Source: Acidobacteriaceae bacterium
GTDB taxonomy: Bacteria; Acidobacteriota; Terriglobia; Terriglobales; Acidobacteriaceae
Direction of reading: 5' to 3'
Assembly: GCA_025350325.1 (NCBI GenBank)
Contig: JANXYB010000008.1
Location: 26,599-90,598 of the forward strand
Length of the DNA: 64,000 nucleotides
In this document: positions 21,701 to 31,899 of the stretch, in pieces
Layout of the letters: each line of letters opens with the position of its first letter
Numbering within the stretch: position 1 is the stretch's first letter
Made by a program: the position numbers and the translations under genes
The notes under the pieces: generated by a model
Databases searched by the model: none
What the model saw: the letters and a program-made list of their open reading frames with translations, nothing else
Told to the model about the DNA's origin: nothing

Positions 21701-22906
21701 AACTTTGACTACGCTCCAATTTCGGTTGAGCCATGGAATACGTTTGACGCGGGTAATACGGATTTCAGAACGCCGTATGTCGGGTTTAGCCCCAATGCCG
21801 CAGATTTCAAGACTGTGGGCGTCTCGGCCTACGACGCGCTCGAAGCGCACGTTGAAAAGCGTCTATCTCACAACTTCCAATTCGGCAGTAGCTATACCTG
21901 GAGCCATGCCCTCGATGAACAAAGCGACATCGGCCTTTTCTTTACCGGCGACAACCCGAAACGCCTGCGCGACTCATGGGCCTCAGCGGATTTTGATCGC
22001 ACCCACGTTTTCACCGCCAACTTCCAGGTCGACGTGCCCAACGCGGTCAAGACCAACAGCTTTGCCTCCTACTTCACCAACGACTGGCACTTTACTGGCA
22101 TCGGGACCTTGCAGAGCGGCGAACCGTATTCACTTTATGAGTTCTACGGCGCGGTTGGCAGCATCAACTTCGGAAACTTCCCCACGCTGATGAATCCGGT
22201 CCTCGGCATCAAAGATCCGAAGCACCCCAAATCTGCCTTCACCGGCAACAAGGGTTCCTTCCGCGGCACAGGTGGCAGCTACATTCCAACACTTGACCCT
22301 TCACAGATCGCCATCAATTACATAGCACCAGGTACAAATGGCGTGCCGGTTTCAACTGGCAACGATCCGATGGATATCTACCAGACGTCCTTCAATACGG
22401 GGCAGCGGAATATCTTCCGCCAGGCAGCTCAGAAGCGTCTTGATCTTTCCGTACGCAAGGGCTTCAAGGTGACTGAAAAGATCAAGGCTCAATACGAACT
22501 CAACGTTTTTAACCTGACCAACACCACCAGTCTCGACATCCCACAGAACCAGGCGCAGATTCGCCAGAACAATGGATGCTCCGCGACTGCTATCAGTGCC
22601 GATGGCGGTTTCAGCAATTGCAACAAGTTTCGCAGCTTCCTTGGTTTCGGTCAGGTTGTGACATCCAACGATCCGACCGATCAGCAAACAGCTTTGACCA
22701 ATCTGGATCAAGTGCCATACTCGACCGGTTCAGGGAAATCAACACAGTTGTCGCCACTGCTTCAAATTGGCCAGGGGACATGTACTTCTGACCTGACCAT
22801 TGCCGGTACAACCACGTGTCCCAACAACGCTGCGAATTTCGGGTCGGTGACCGGGACGATTGGCGGTTCGCGTGCCTTCACTATGGGTTTCCACATCATG
22901 TTTTAG
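18773..22906 (+). CDS. Oar-like TonB-dependent receptor with carboxypeptidase-regulatory domain
   Basis: A very large (1377 residues) outer-membrane protein. Residues 1-33 form a signal peptide, then a carboxypeptidase-regulatory-like domain (GSVNGTVVDPSGAAVSGATV onward), a divergent plug region and a long barrel rich in Tyr, Asn and Gly, ending in FTMGFHIMF with the terminal Phe typical of outer-membrane barrels. Proteins of this build are highly expanded in Acidobacteriota and resemble Oar of Myxococcus; cargo is usually unknown, with polysaccharide or protein substrates proposed. The frame is open 30 codons upstream, but ATG at 18773 has GAGGAG four to five bases before it and starts the signal peptide, so it is preferred. 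A terminator follows. Confidence 0.9.
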   Translation: MDRPIWRSVSRCSVFVFAVLMCSLQSFTQQTLGSVNGTVVDPSGAAVSGATVTVTNAAINASSSTITQNTGFFQIFNLPVGTYVIKVSHGGFQTTELKSVPVQEARATTVNAALKVGQVSESVEVTATPLLNATDTTNGYTLDSTQIDLTPLATGSFTQIAVLSPGVNAELLSNLDSNSGLGNQPIWANGQRDTSNTFQVNGVDSTNLFNGKSSSGANSQRYNFNVGSSPTVGGSFSVGTSVYGSNGNSLPSPPPEFTQELRVNASMYDAQQGATSGAQIDVNTSTGTNNWHGQLYGSYANNLMNASPFFFNQAYQLTQQGIGVFPKSMVNPWLRRWSSGLTAGGPVIKDKLFFFAAYQRRVNEDNATGLSEMTVPTGLTNDRSTAGLENADLSWGGSGTVPIDPVAAALLNTKLPNGQFMIPSAQSSAPYEYGVPNVYLIGTSRLNSDQANVALDYEATKNDRVSAKYFYQNAPVTRPFGYSNTGGFPITQHNGSQVFSLGNTISIGQKLNWEQRLGFVRMGSFSNYKQTLAGGNMGVSADQTTGLVPGVLPGLQIKNFGYFDQYSPSLNVGPYDAFVDMGYYQNRVNPSTNVIFTAGRHTIVAGGGYSYTQLNITNNRNGFAEVNVDGFDSFLQGLVRSSNVLQSIDPTTKRNNADRYYRTNEFSGYVQDKWQALTNLSITAGVRFDYHGGMTEKFGDMFNFDPSRYNVTGTATTGFNVVNSGFVIAGNNKQNPTKGVSASTLNGRQWGISPRLGFAWAPKAFHSNLVINGGAGIYYDRGELFSYLSQPAGGSIGGPFGVTESSPLVSNATGNTDQSSGLTLANPLGNLAFSTPAQGGIYTQPSSDPSVVGQALQAQLNEMTGAPGSGFFSQFGKNCSGLQSQEGYFLCTSPLNFGIYDKNNVLPYTMNYTLNVQWQPRHDLAINLGYTGNRGRHSVIPIPINEPGIATSANPIWGETSTYGLEVMNQNNEVGVNFDYAPISVEPWNTFDAGNTDFRTPYVGFSPNAADFKTVGVSAYDALEAHVEKRLSHNFQFGSSYTWSHALDEQSDIGLFFTGDNPKRLRDSWASADFDRTHVFTANFQVDVPNAVKTNSFASYFTNDWHFTGIGTLQSGEPYSLYEFYGAVGSINFGNFPTLMNPVLGIKDPKHPKSAFTGNKGSFRGTGGSYIPTLDPSQIAINYIAPGTNGVPVSTGNDPMDIYQTSFNTGQRNIFRQAAQKRLDLSVRKGFKVTEKIKAQYELNVFNLTNTTSLDIPQNQAQIRQNNGCSATAISADGGFSNCNKFRSFLGFGQVVTSNDPTDQQTALTNLDQVPYSTGSGKSTQLSPLLQIGQGTCTSDLTIAGTTTCPNNAANFGSVTGTIGGSRAFTMGFHIMF

Positions 22907-22928
22907 GGGAGACCTGAAACTACCTCTG

Positions 22929-22952
22929 ATCGGAAGCCTTCGGGCTTCCGAT
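22929..22952 (+). terminator. Rho-independent terminator of the Oar-like receptor gene
   Basis: A perfect 10-bp stem (ATCGGAAGCC / GGCTTCCGAT) with a TTCG tetraloop is followed by TTGCTTT. It starts 22 bases after the stop codon. Confidence 0.85.
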
Positions 22953-22988
22953 TTGCTTTGTGCAATGATGCAACCCCAGACATACAAA

Positions 22989-23012
22989 GGCCCCCAGCCG
23001 AAGCTGGAGGCC
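22989..23012 (-). terminator. Rho-independent terminator of groESL
   Basis: A 10-bp stem with one mismatch (GGCCTCCAGC / GCTGGGGGCC on the minus strand) and a TTCG loop, followed on that strand by TTTGTATG. It lies about 70 bases beyond the groEL stop. Confidence 0.75.
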
Positions 23013-23081
23013 TATGTGTACGTCAGGTTGATCAGGAACTAGCGGTCGTGTGACCTCTAATTCCTGATTTCTGACAGGTGA

Positions 23082-24833
<1,752 letters not shown>

Positions 24834-24915
24834 TCAGAATTCACTGAATGGTATTTTCAGCAGCGCCAGATGTGGGCCGAATTGAATGCGGTTCAACGTG
24901 ACTGACCACTGGAAG

Positions 24916-25227
24916 CTACTTCTTTACGATCCCGAGGACTTCTTCCTCACGCATGATTAGAAACTCTTCGCCGTCGAGCTTAATCTCGGTGCCGGAATAC
25001 TTGCCGAAGAGCACATGATCGCCAGCCTTGACGTCGAGAGGAAATACCTTTCCCTCGTCGTTCGACTTGCCCTTGCCAACGGAGACGACTTCGCCTTCCT
25101 GGGGCTTTTCTTTGGCGCTATCGGGGATGATGATGCCCCCACGGACCGTTTCGCCCTCTTCCATACGGCGGACGAGGATGCGGTCGTGAAGTGGGGTGAA
25201 GGTGGTTGTAACGGTTGTTGATGCCAT
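24916..25227 (-). CDS. groES: Co-chaperonin GroES
   Basis: 103 residues of the heptameric lid of GroEL. The mobile loop ([23 protein letters not shown]), the roof region and the C-terminal [13 protein letters not shown] are all typical. It has about six extra residues at the N terminus compared with the usual 95-97. ATG at 25227 has AAGGAG ten bases upstream. It is the first gene of the groESL unit and is preceded by a 366-base region that holds the promoter and CIRCE-like operator. Confidence 0.96.
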   Translation of the reverse strand: MASTTVTTTFTPLHDRILVRRMEEGETVRGGIIIPDSAKEKPQEGEVVSVGKGKSNDEGKVFPLDVKAGDHVLFGKYSGTEIKLDGEEFLIMREEEVLGIVKK

Positions 25228-25373
25228 TGCTTCGCTTCTCCTTCACACGCGAACGGGGTTGAGCCCCATGCGCGAGTTTTGAGTGGTTTAGAACAGAATT
25301 TCGGAAAATGCGATTTGGCGACCCAACGGCTGGGACGGGCGCATTTCATCGGTGCAGTCCTGCCAGCCATGTG

Positions 25374-25400
25374 CTAGCAGTCTCGCCTTCCAATTGCTAA
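25374..25400 (-). promoter_or_regulatory. CIRCE-like HrcA operator of groESL
   Basis: On the minus strand the half-sites TTAGCAATT and GACTGCTAG flank a spacer of exactly nine bases, as in CIRCE (TTAGCACTC-N9-GAGTGCTAA). Each half matches seven of nine positions. It begins inside the -10 element, so repressor binding would block initiation. No hrcA gene is in the window. Confidence 0.65.
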
Positions 25401-25428
25401 AGATAGGGCGTTGAGTCGTAGTTGTCAA
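25400..25428 (-). promoter_or_regulatory. Sigma-70-type promoter of groESL
   Basis: On the minus strand TTGACA (25428-25423) and TATCTT (25405-25400) are separated by exactly 17 bases. The start point would fall near 25393, about 165 bases before the groES start codon, and the CIRCE-like repeat overlaps the -10 element. The rest of the 25228-25593 gap holds only the 5' untranslated regions of groES and of the divergent flippase gene. Confidence 0.8.
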
Positions 25429-25593
25429 GGGAGAAGATGTCTAAATATGATTAAAACTCACTCACATATTTCGAGTTTTTCTTCCCGTACACTGCTGCTC
25501 GTGTGACACGCTCGCGGAGATATAGAATCAACCCGAGAACAGTCAAAAATCAACACATTAGTCCGCCAAGTCACGACCAAGGCCAATTCTCAT

Positions 25594-27147
25594 ATGACGA
25601 TCAAAAATCAGAATCTGGAAGAATCGGCCGACGGCGACAGCACCTACGGACAGATCATTCAATCGTCTGCCGTGATTGCAGGCTCCTCGGCCCTCAACAT
25701 CGTCTTTGGGGCGATCAGAACCAAAGCGATGGCACTCTTCCTGGGGCCAGCCGGGTTCGGTCTATTTGGGTTATACGCATCAATCGTTTCTGTAGCAGAA
25801 TGCATCGCCGGGGGCGGCGTCAGCAGCAGTGCTGTTCGGCAAATTGCTCAATCGGTGGCGTCGGGCGACCGCAATCAAATCTCGAGAACCAGGAAGGTTC
25901 TTCTTCAGGTTTCGCTTCTTCTCGCACTCTTAGGCGCGACTTTGCTCGCCATCCTGTCACGGCAAGTCTCAACCTTCACGTTTGGTGACGTTCGTCATAC
26001 CGGTGCCATTGCGCTGCTTGCGCTGGTCGTGTTTTTTGAATTGCTTTCCAATGGGCAGCGTGCACTGCTTCAAGGGATGCGCAGGGTTCACGACCTGGCG
26101 ATGTGCGCTATCTTGACCGCTTTCCTCGGACTGCTCGTCACCGTTCCAATCGTATTCCTTCTCCGAGAAAGAGGCGTGGTTCCGGCGATCATAGGCGCCG
26201 GAATGATCTCACTCCTGGTCACATCGCACTACAGCCGAAGAGTCCAATTTGAATCCTCTATATTGACTCGTGCGCAGAGGTTTGAAGAGGCGTCGTCGCT
26301 GCTGAAACTGGGCTTCGCATTCATGACCAGCTACCTCATGACGACGGGAGCTGGTTATGTGATCCGTATCATGGTGCTTCGCAGAATCGGATACGAAGCA
26401 ACCGGCTTGTATCAGGCCGCCTGGACACTTGGCGGTGTCTATGCTGGCTTCATTCTGCAGGCGATGGGAACCGACTTTTATCCACGTTTGACCGCAGTGG
26501 CCGAGGATAATGAAAAATGCAACCGCCTGGTGAACGAACAGACAGAAGTAGGCTTGCTATTGGCTGGCCCAGGCATACTGGCTAGCCTCGCACTGGCACC
26601 TCTGGTCCTCGTTGCTCTTTACAGCACCAGATTCTTTGCGGCGGTGGGAGTTCTGCGTTGGATATGCCTTGGAACCCTTCTTCAGGTGGTGACCTGGCCC
26701 ATGAGTTTCATTCTCGTGGCCAAGGGCAAACAGGCACTTTTCTTTGGCAGTGAAGCGGTATGGGCGATCGTAAGTCTTGGTCTCGCCTGGTTTGGTATCC
26801 GATGGTCTGGTTTGAATGGTGCTGGCATCGCATTTGTTGGCTCATATCTAATTTACGGGGCTCTTCTGTTCTTCATCGTGAGTTCTCTTAGCGGCTTCAG
26901 ATGGTCTCGGGCAAATAGGAGGACGGGGCTGCTCTATCTTTGTCTCATCGCGTTGGTATTTGGGGGTTTCTCTTTCCTACCGTCCATTCCGGCTGTCTGC
27001 CTGGGTGTCTTCGTGGCAATCTTGAGCGTGGTTTATTCGATACGGGAACTCGTTAAACTCATCTCATCGGGCGGTATTCCAAAGGGAATTCGGCGGCTGA
27101 TACAGAGAATGAACCTTTTTTCAACCGGTGCCCAGAGTGTCGAATGA
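25594..27147 (+). CDS. Polysaccharide flippase of the MOP/PST (Wzx) type
   Basis: 517 residues with about twelve to fourteen hydrophobic segments. The N-terminal IIQSSAVIAGSSALNIVFGAIRTKAMALFLGPAGFGLFGLY is the pattern of O-antigen/enterobacterial-common-antigen translocases (WzxE-like). These proteins move undecaprenyl-linked repeat units across the inner membrane. ATG at 25594 follows a short leader; the first 20 residues are hydrophilic. It heads a row of rightward glycosyltransferase genes (to 31.9 kb), which suggests that this block makes its own glycan. A second flippase domain occurs at 59.7 kb. Confidence 0.85.
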   Translation: MTIKNQNLEESADGDSTYGQIIQSSAVIAGSSALNIVFGAIRTKAMALFLGPAGFGLFGLYASIVSVAECIAGGGVSSSAVRQIAQSVASGDRNQISRTRKVLLQVSLLLALLGATLLAILSRQVSTFTFGDVRHTGAIALLALVVFFELLSNGQRALLQGMRRVHDLAMCAILTAFLGLLVTVPIVFLLRERGVVPAIIGAGMISLLVTSHYSRRVQFESSILTRAQRFEEASSLLKLGFAFMTSYLMTTGAGYVIRIMVLRRIGYEATGLYQAAWTLGGVYAGFILQAMGTDFYPRLTAVAEDNEKCNRLVNEQTEVGLLLAGPGILASLALAPLVLVALYSTRFFAAVGVLRWICLGTLLQVVTWPMSFILVAKGKQALFFGSEAVWAIVSLGLAWFGIRWSGLNGAGIAFVGSYLIYGALLFFIVSSLSGFRWSRANRRTGLLYLCLIALVFGGFSFLPSIPAVCLGVFVAILSVVYSIRELVKLISSGGIPKGIRRLIQRMNLFSTGAQSVE

Positions 27148-27190
27148 TCCGAAACACACTAGCAATGGATAGACAGAGGAGGGAAGAAAC

Positions 27191-28174
27191 GTGCGCTCCT
27201 CAGGTTCGCGAGGAATTCGATCAATGACGCCAATGGTGTCGGTTATCATACCGACGTATAACCGAGCGTCCCTTGTGTCCGCGGCGATTGACAGCGTGCT
27301 GAAACAAACCTTTTCGGACTTTGAGCTAATCGTGATTGATGATGGTTCCACCGACGATACAGGCGAGCGAGTTCGTCCCTACTCGGATCGGATTCGCTAT
27401 TTCTATCAGCCAAATCTTGGCGCGAGCGCGGCTCAGAATGCCGGCATTCGAGAGGCGACCGGAAAGTGGGTGGCAATCCTGGCGTCGGACGACATTTGGC
27501 ATCCGACCAAGCTTGAGCGTCAGTTGGAAGCGATCAGCAAGTTGGGGCAAGGATTTGGTGCATGCTTTACCAACTGCAGATACGTTGGGAATCCCAAGAT
27601 GAAGTCAACCGCATTTGAAGAAGCGGGCATCAAGCCTGATCAAGCGTTCGGGCCGCTTCACAATCCACTCAGATATATCTGGGAGGGTGTTTACGGGCTT
27701 TATGTTCAGAGCCTGCTGGTTTTACGCTCGCTTGTCGTTGAGGTGGGCGGCTTCGACGAAGATCTGAAATACAACGAGGACAGAGATCTCATTTTCAGGC
27801 TTTCATTCAAGACGCAGTTTTGTTATGTTTCAGCGCCTCTGGTGGATATTGATCGCAGGGATGCAATCCCGCGACTGACGAGTTTCGCGCAGGAGGGGGA
27901 TTGGCAATGGTTTCTTTACCACGAGTTCTCGCTCCGGAAGATGCTTGAGTTTCCGAAACTCGAGGATCGTGGGACCCGTCAGATGATCCAAAGTGAATTG
28001 CTGGCTGTCTATTACAACCGTGCCGCAGGGGGAATTCGGGATTTCAACTTCCGGGTGACCTTCGACGCGGTGCGCAGGATCCACCGAGTGGGACAGAGTT
28101 TCTGTAAAATCTGGCGGACCCTGTTCGTTCGTGCTGTAAAAAAGCTATTGCGTGGGGTTCAAAAACGAAACTGA
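27191..28174 (+). CDS. Family 2 glycosyltransferase
   Basis: A 327-residue GT-A fold enzyme. The nucleotide-sugar region reads VSVIIPTYNRASLVSAAIDS then LIVIDDGSTDDT, and the metal-binding DxD equivalent is LASDDIW near residue 98. The acceptor region contains GGFDEDLKYNEDRDLIFRL, the usual family-2 ED motif. No membrane segment is seen, so it is cytosolic or peripheral. GTG at 27191 is chosen because GAGGAGGG lies about seven bases upstream; ATG at 27224 would begin four residues before the domain. Donor and acceptor sugars cannot be told. Confidence 0.9.
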   Translation: MRSSGSRGIRSMTPMVSVIIPTYNRASLVSAAIDSVLKQTFSDFELIVIDDGSTDDTGERVRPYSDRIRYFYQPNLGASAAQNAGIREATGKWVAILASDDIWHPTKLERQLEAISKLGQGFGACFTNCRYVGNPKMKSTAFEEAGIKPDQAFGPLHNPLRYIWEGVYGLYVQSLLVLRSLVVEVGGFDEDLKYNEDRDLIFRLSFKTQFCYVSAPLVDIDRRDAIPRLTSFAQEGDWQWFLYHEFSLRKMLEFPKLEDRGTRQMIQSELLAVYYNRAAGGIRDFNFRVTFDAVRRIHRVGQSFCKIWRTLFVRAVKKLLRGVQKRN

Positions 28175-28256
28175 GAATGCCAAGAGTCCACCATGGGGCG
28201 GATTACGGAACAATCAGCGCTGCTGCATACTGAAGTAGTTTGGGGATAAAAGAAAC

Positions 28257-29015
28257 ATGAATCGCAGCGCCTTGAAGGAGTTTGTCAAGCGTGTTTTGCC
28301 GGCGCCTCTGCGCCGGTGGATGCGACAGACGTATGTCCGCGCTTCGGAACGGCCACCGTATAAAATGGTTCGGTTCGGAAGCCTTCGCCGCGTGACGCCG
28401 ATTCATGAGGGGTTCTCGATTGGGCGCGGGGATTATGTCGATCGCTATTACATTGAGCGCTATCTCGAACAGAACGCCGGATGCATCAGAGGGCGCGTGC
28501 TGGAACTGGCAGAGAACGAATACACGGTTCGATTCGGCGAAGATCGGGTGACACGGTCGGACGTTTTGGATGTGAGGCCCAACCATCCGCTAGCAACGAT
28601 CATCGCGGACCTCGCCGTGGGCGATGGCATCCCTGCAAATGCGTTCGACTGCGTCATTCTCACGCAGGTTCTGAACTTCATTTACGACGTGAAGGCGGCA
28701 ATCCGGACAATTTACTGCATTCTGAAGCCGGGTGGTTGCGTGCTCGTTTCCGTTGCCGGCATCTCGCAGATGGCACGTGAAGAGATGAATTATTGCGGAG
28801 ATTATTGGCGTTTCACTAGTCTCTCGCTCCGGCGGCTTTTTGAAGAGGTGTTTCCCGCGGAGAACGTTAGTGTAGAGTCGCACGGAAATGTGCTATCGGC
28901 CATCGCGTTTCTGCACGGATTGGCGCTGGAGGAACTGCGAAAAGATGAGCTGGACTATCACGATCAAAACTTTGAAGTTTCCGTGCTACTGAAGGCCGTC
29001 AAGCCGCTCGAATGA
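28257..29015 (+). CDS. SAM-dependent methyltransferase-like protein
   Basis: 252 residues. The central part looks like a class I methyltransferase: RGRVLELAENEY stands where motif I (E/DxGxGxG) is expected but lacks the glycines, then DVLDVRP, a DCVILTQVLNFIYDVKAAIRTIYCILKPGGCVLVSV segment that matches the Methyltransf_11 post-motif region, and a C-terminal WRFTSLSLRRLFEEVF. The altered motif I makes cofactor binding uncertain. It sits between glycosyltransferase genes, which suggests sugar O-methylation or capping. ATG at 28257 follows a purine-rich stretch. Confidence 0.7.
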   Translation: MNRSALKEFVKRVLPAPLRRWMRQTYVRASERPPYKMVRFGSLRRVTPIHEGFSIGRGDYVDRYYIERYLEQNAGCIRGRVLELAENEYTVRFGEDRVTRSDVLDVRPNHPLATIIADLAVGDGIPANAFDCVILTQVLNFIYDVKAAIRTIYCILKPGGCVLVSVAGISQMAREEMNYCGDYWRFTSLSLRRLFEEVFPAENVSVESHGNVLSAIAFLHGLALEELRKDELDYHDQNFEVSVLLKAVKPLE

Positions 29016-29025
29016 GTTTAAGACG

Positions 29026-30753
29026 ATGAGAGTTTCAATTGTCATCACTACCTATAATCGAAGAAATTCGCTGGAGCGCTGTCTCGAGAGCCTTGCTCAG
29101 CAGACTTTTCCCGTGAATGCATATGAAGTGGTTGTCGTCGCGGACGGCTGTAGTGATGACACTAACGCCTTTCTAGCGACCTATGAGCCGTTACACCGCT
29201 TTTGTTGGCTCAGCCAGACCAACCATGGACAGCCTACGGCTCAAAACTTGGGTATCGCGGCTGCGATTGGCGACCTCGTGATCCTGATGGATGACGATTG
29301 TATCTGCGAGCGGGGGCTAGTGGCCGCGCACAGCGAGGCGCACCTCAACGAGGATCTCGCGGTGGTCATCGGCGCCGTGCTGCTGCATCCCGATACACCT
29401 CGGGGTACCCCGGGGGATATAAAGCGGCAAGTGGAGGACACGGAATTTGCTCGACTAAACGCAGGTGAGATTCGCCGTTCGGACTTGATGCTTTGTGCAA
29501 ACAGCTCCATCGCCCGGCAGACTGCGCTTGAGTGCCCTTTTGACCCGGCATACAAACGCATGCACGATGTTGAGGCCGGCCTTCGCCTCTGGGCGAAGGG
29601 CTATCGGCCGAAGTTCGTTGCGAATGCGGTTGCTTATGAGTTCTTCACCAAATCTGTTGAGGGCGTGCTGAGCGACTCGCGCTATGAAGGGAAGTATGAG
29701 GTTTTGCTCACTGCGTTGCATCCGGAATTTAAGCCACTGGCTGCTCTGGTGCGCATTAATGAAGGTAATCCGCTGAAGAGATGGCTCCGCAAACAAATGG
29801 CCACGCATGCGAGTTTGAGCGGGTCCCTGTTGGCGATGGTATATGGGCTTGCCGAGCCGTTGCGAAGAACCCGATTCTTTGCGTTGCTGGCGAACCGGGT
29901 GCTGCGTGCCCGTGCGGGTCTGCAACATGTGCGCGGCGCGATTGAGCAGGCAGGCTCGTGGGATGAACTGGAGCGTCGCTTCGGCGTGCGAACACCTGTG
30001 ATCATATATCACAACGTCGGCACGCCGAACGTTGGAGAGTTTCCAGGGCTGACGACTCCTGCTGCCGTATTCGAGGCTCAGATCCAACTGCTACTGAAGA
30101 TGGGCTATCGATCGATCTTGCCATTCGAATGGTTGAACTGGCGCCAATCAGGTGGCGCGTTACCGGATCGCCCAGTAATGCTGGTGTTTGACGACGGGTA
30201 CCAAGAGGCCTGCCGTATCGCTTTTCCCATTATTGAGAAATATGGGTTTTGCGCAGCCTGCATGGTGGTGACGCGGTTTATCGGCTCGACGAATCGGTGG
30301 GACGAGGAGGCTGGTAGGCCGACGTTGCAGTTGATGAGCGAGGAGCAAATAGGCCATTGGTCGCGGAAGGGGATTGAGTTTGGTGGCCACACCCATACTC
30401 ATCCTGAACTGCCTTTTGAAAGCGATGAGCGCGTGGAGCAAGAAGTTGCGCAGTGCAAGGAGGATTTGACCCGACTATTGGGGAAGCCACCGTCAAGCTT
30501 TGCTTACCCCTTTGGTAGCTTTAGCGCGCCAGCCGAGGCTGCAGTGAGCCGTCATTTCCCATTGGGATTTACATCATGGCCTGGACGCCTGCATTTGGGG
30601 ACAAATACATCGCTTATTCCGCGTATCGCTTTTCTGCCTGGGGAGTCGAATTTCGGGATGTGGTGCAGACTGCGGCTTGGGCGGAATCCTCTTGAGTTTG
30701 TTCGCAATCGATGGAGAAAGATCACAGGATGCTGGCGCGAAGACGAAGTCTGA
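29026..30753 (+). CDS. Fusion of family 2 glycosyltransferase and NodB-type polysaccharide deacetylase
   Basis: 575 residues with two catalytic domains. Residues 1-260 are a GT2 domain (VSIVITTYNRRNSLERCLES, VVVADGCSDDT, LMDDDC as the DxD). After a helical linker, a NodB/CE4 domain begins with TPVIIYHN at residue 323, has the metal/catalytic Asp pair in MLVFDDGY (389-390) and the zinc-binding H-x3-H motif in GGHTHTHPEL (His455/His459), then FAYPFGSF. A CE4 domain removes N-acetyl groups from GlcNAc-type residues, so the fusion would couple sugar addition with deacetylation, or target a lipid-linked chain. No membrane anchor or signal peptide is seen, so the deacetylase would work in the cytoplasm, which is unusual. 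It starts 10 bases after the methyltransferase gene. Confidence 0.88.
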   Translation: MRVSIVITTYNRRNSLERCLESLAQQTFPVNAYEVVVVADGCSDDTNAFLATYEPLHRFCWLSQTNHGQPTAQNLGIAAAIGDLVILMDDDCICERGLVAAHSEAHLNEDLAVVIGAVLLHPDTPRGTPGDIKRQVEDTEFARLNAGEIRRSDLMLCANSSIARQTALECPFDPAYKRMHDVEAGLRLWAKGYRPKFVANAVAYEFFTKSVEGVLSDSRYEGKYEVLLTALHPEFKPLAALVRINEGNPLKRWLRKQMATHASLSGSLLAMVYGLAEPLRRTRFFALLANRVLRARAGLQHVRGAIEQAGSWDELERRFGVRTPVIIYHNVGTPNVGEFPGLTTPAAVFEAQIQLLLKMGYRSILPFEWLNWRQSGGALPDRPVMLVFDDGYQEACRIAFPIIEKYGFCAACMVVTRFIGSTNRWDEEAGRPTLQLMSEEQIGHWSRKGIEFGGHTHTHPELPFESDERVEQEVAQCKEDLTRLLGKPPSSFAYPFGSFSAPAEAAVSRHFPLGFTSWPGRLHLGTNTSLIPRIAFLPGESNFGMWCRLRLGRNPLEFVRNRWRKITGCWREDEV

Positions 30754-30896
30754 GAATGCGCATTCAACCCGCAATGCAAAGGCGCCGGCTGCAAATCTAT
30801 CGTGGCAGATCGGTTCAGCGCTTGCCTTGAATTCCAAATGTGCTTCGGTCTAGAGGGTTGCCGCACGGCTTGAGAATCTGGAGTGCGAAGGGAACA

Positions 30897-31850
30897 ATGG
30901 ACGTCTCGATTGTTATTCCAACGTTCAATCGGCGAGATCTGGTGCTTCGGACTCTCTCGACTCTCCGCGAGCAGGATCTTTCGGGAAATGCATTCGAGAT
31001 TATCGTGGTGGTCGATGGTTCGACCGACGGCACGACCGATGCGCTGAAGAAATTTCAAACGCTCAACTTTTCCTGCCGCTTTCGGGTAATCGAGCAGCAA
31101 AACCGCGGCCCTTCTGCGGCGCGCAATGCCGGATCGCGCGCTGCGGAAGCTGGGTTGCTGTTGTTTATCGACGATGACATGCAGTGCGCTGCTGGATTAA
31201 TTGCGGCACACGTAGCGGCCCACAGGAACCGCCGGGATATTATCGGATTTGGAGCGATCTTTTCGAGTTCCGACAGCCCGCGAAGCCTTGCCTTAGAGTG
31301 CTTCAACCGCGAGATCGGCGCATACCATCTGGAACATGTCCAGACGCCAGGAACCCCGTGGCTGCACTCTACGTGTGTGTTTAGCAATACGTCGCTTGCG
31401 AAGAACTTTCTGCTGGATGCAGGAGGATTCGACGAAGACTTCCGCGTGCGCGAAGACCTGGACATGGGCGTAAGGCTGCTGAAGCGGGGAGCGCAGGCAT
31501 ACTATGTTTGTGACGCGGTTGCGTATCAGTACTACACCAAAACAGGATCGGATCTGCTGATAGAAGCGGAACGGTTTGCGCTAGCGGACATAAGGTTTGC
31601 ATCCAAGCATCCGGGACTACTTGTTCCGGGACACCTTGGCGGGATTGCCGAGAAGCAGTACTGGAGGGACCGACTGCGCAGCATCATGGTCGCGTCTCCG
31701 ATATTGGAGAAGTGCCTTCTAGCGCCGTTGTGTTCTTTGGGCGAGACGTTCATTAGTGTCTCCGCTATCAGAAATGTCGGACTACGAGCACTTAAGGCGC
31801 GGCGACGGATTCGTTGGCTGCGCACAGTTCAGAGTAGAAGCAGCGGCTGA
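30897..31850 (+). CDS. Family 2 glycosyltransferase
   Basis: 317 residues. The GT-A core begins at once (MDVSIVIPTFNRRDLVLRTL), followed by IIVVVDGSTDGTTD, a QQNRGPSAARNAG loop and the metal site LFIDDDMQC near residue 94. The acceptor motif is GGFDEDFRVREDLDMGVRL. The gene resembles the glycosyltransferase half of the preceding fusion and may be a paralogue. ATG at 30897 has GAAGGGAACA directly upstream and is preferred over a GTG at 30840. Donor and acceptor are unknown. Confidence 0.88.
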   Translation: MDVSIVIPTFNRRDLVLRTLSTLREQDLSGNAFEIIVVVDGSTDGTTDALKKFQTLNFSCRFRVIEQQNRGPSAARNAGSRAAEAGLLLFIDDDMQCAAGLIAAHVAAHRNRRDIIGFGAIFSSSDSPRSLALECFNREIGAYHLEHVQTPGTPWLHSTCVFSNTSLAKNFLLDAGGFDEDFRVREDLDMGVRLLKRGAQAYYVCDAVAYQYYTKTGSDLLIEAERFALADIRFASKHPGLLVPGHLGGIAEKQYWRDRLRSIMVASPILEKCLLAPLCSLGETFISVSAIRNVGLRALKARRRIRWLRTVQSRSSG

Positions 31851-31899
31851 CTATTTTTTGCTGCAACCTTAGTGAACCGAGCGCAACATCTGAGTTTTT

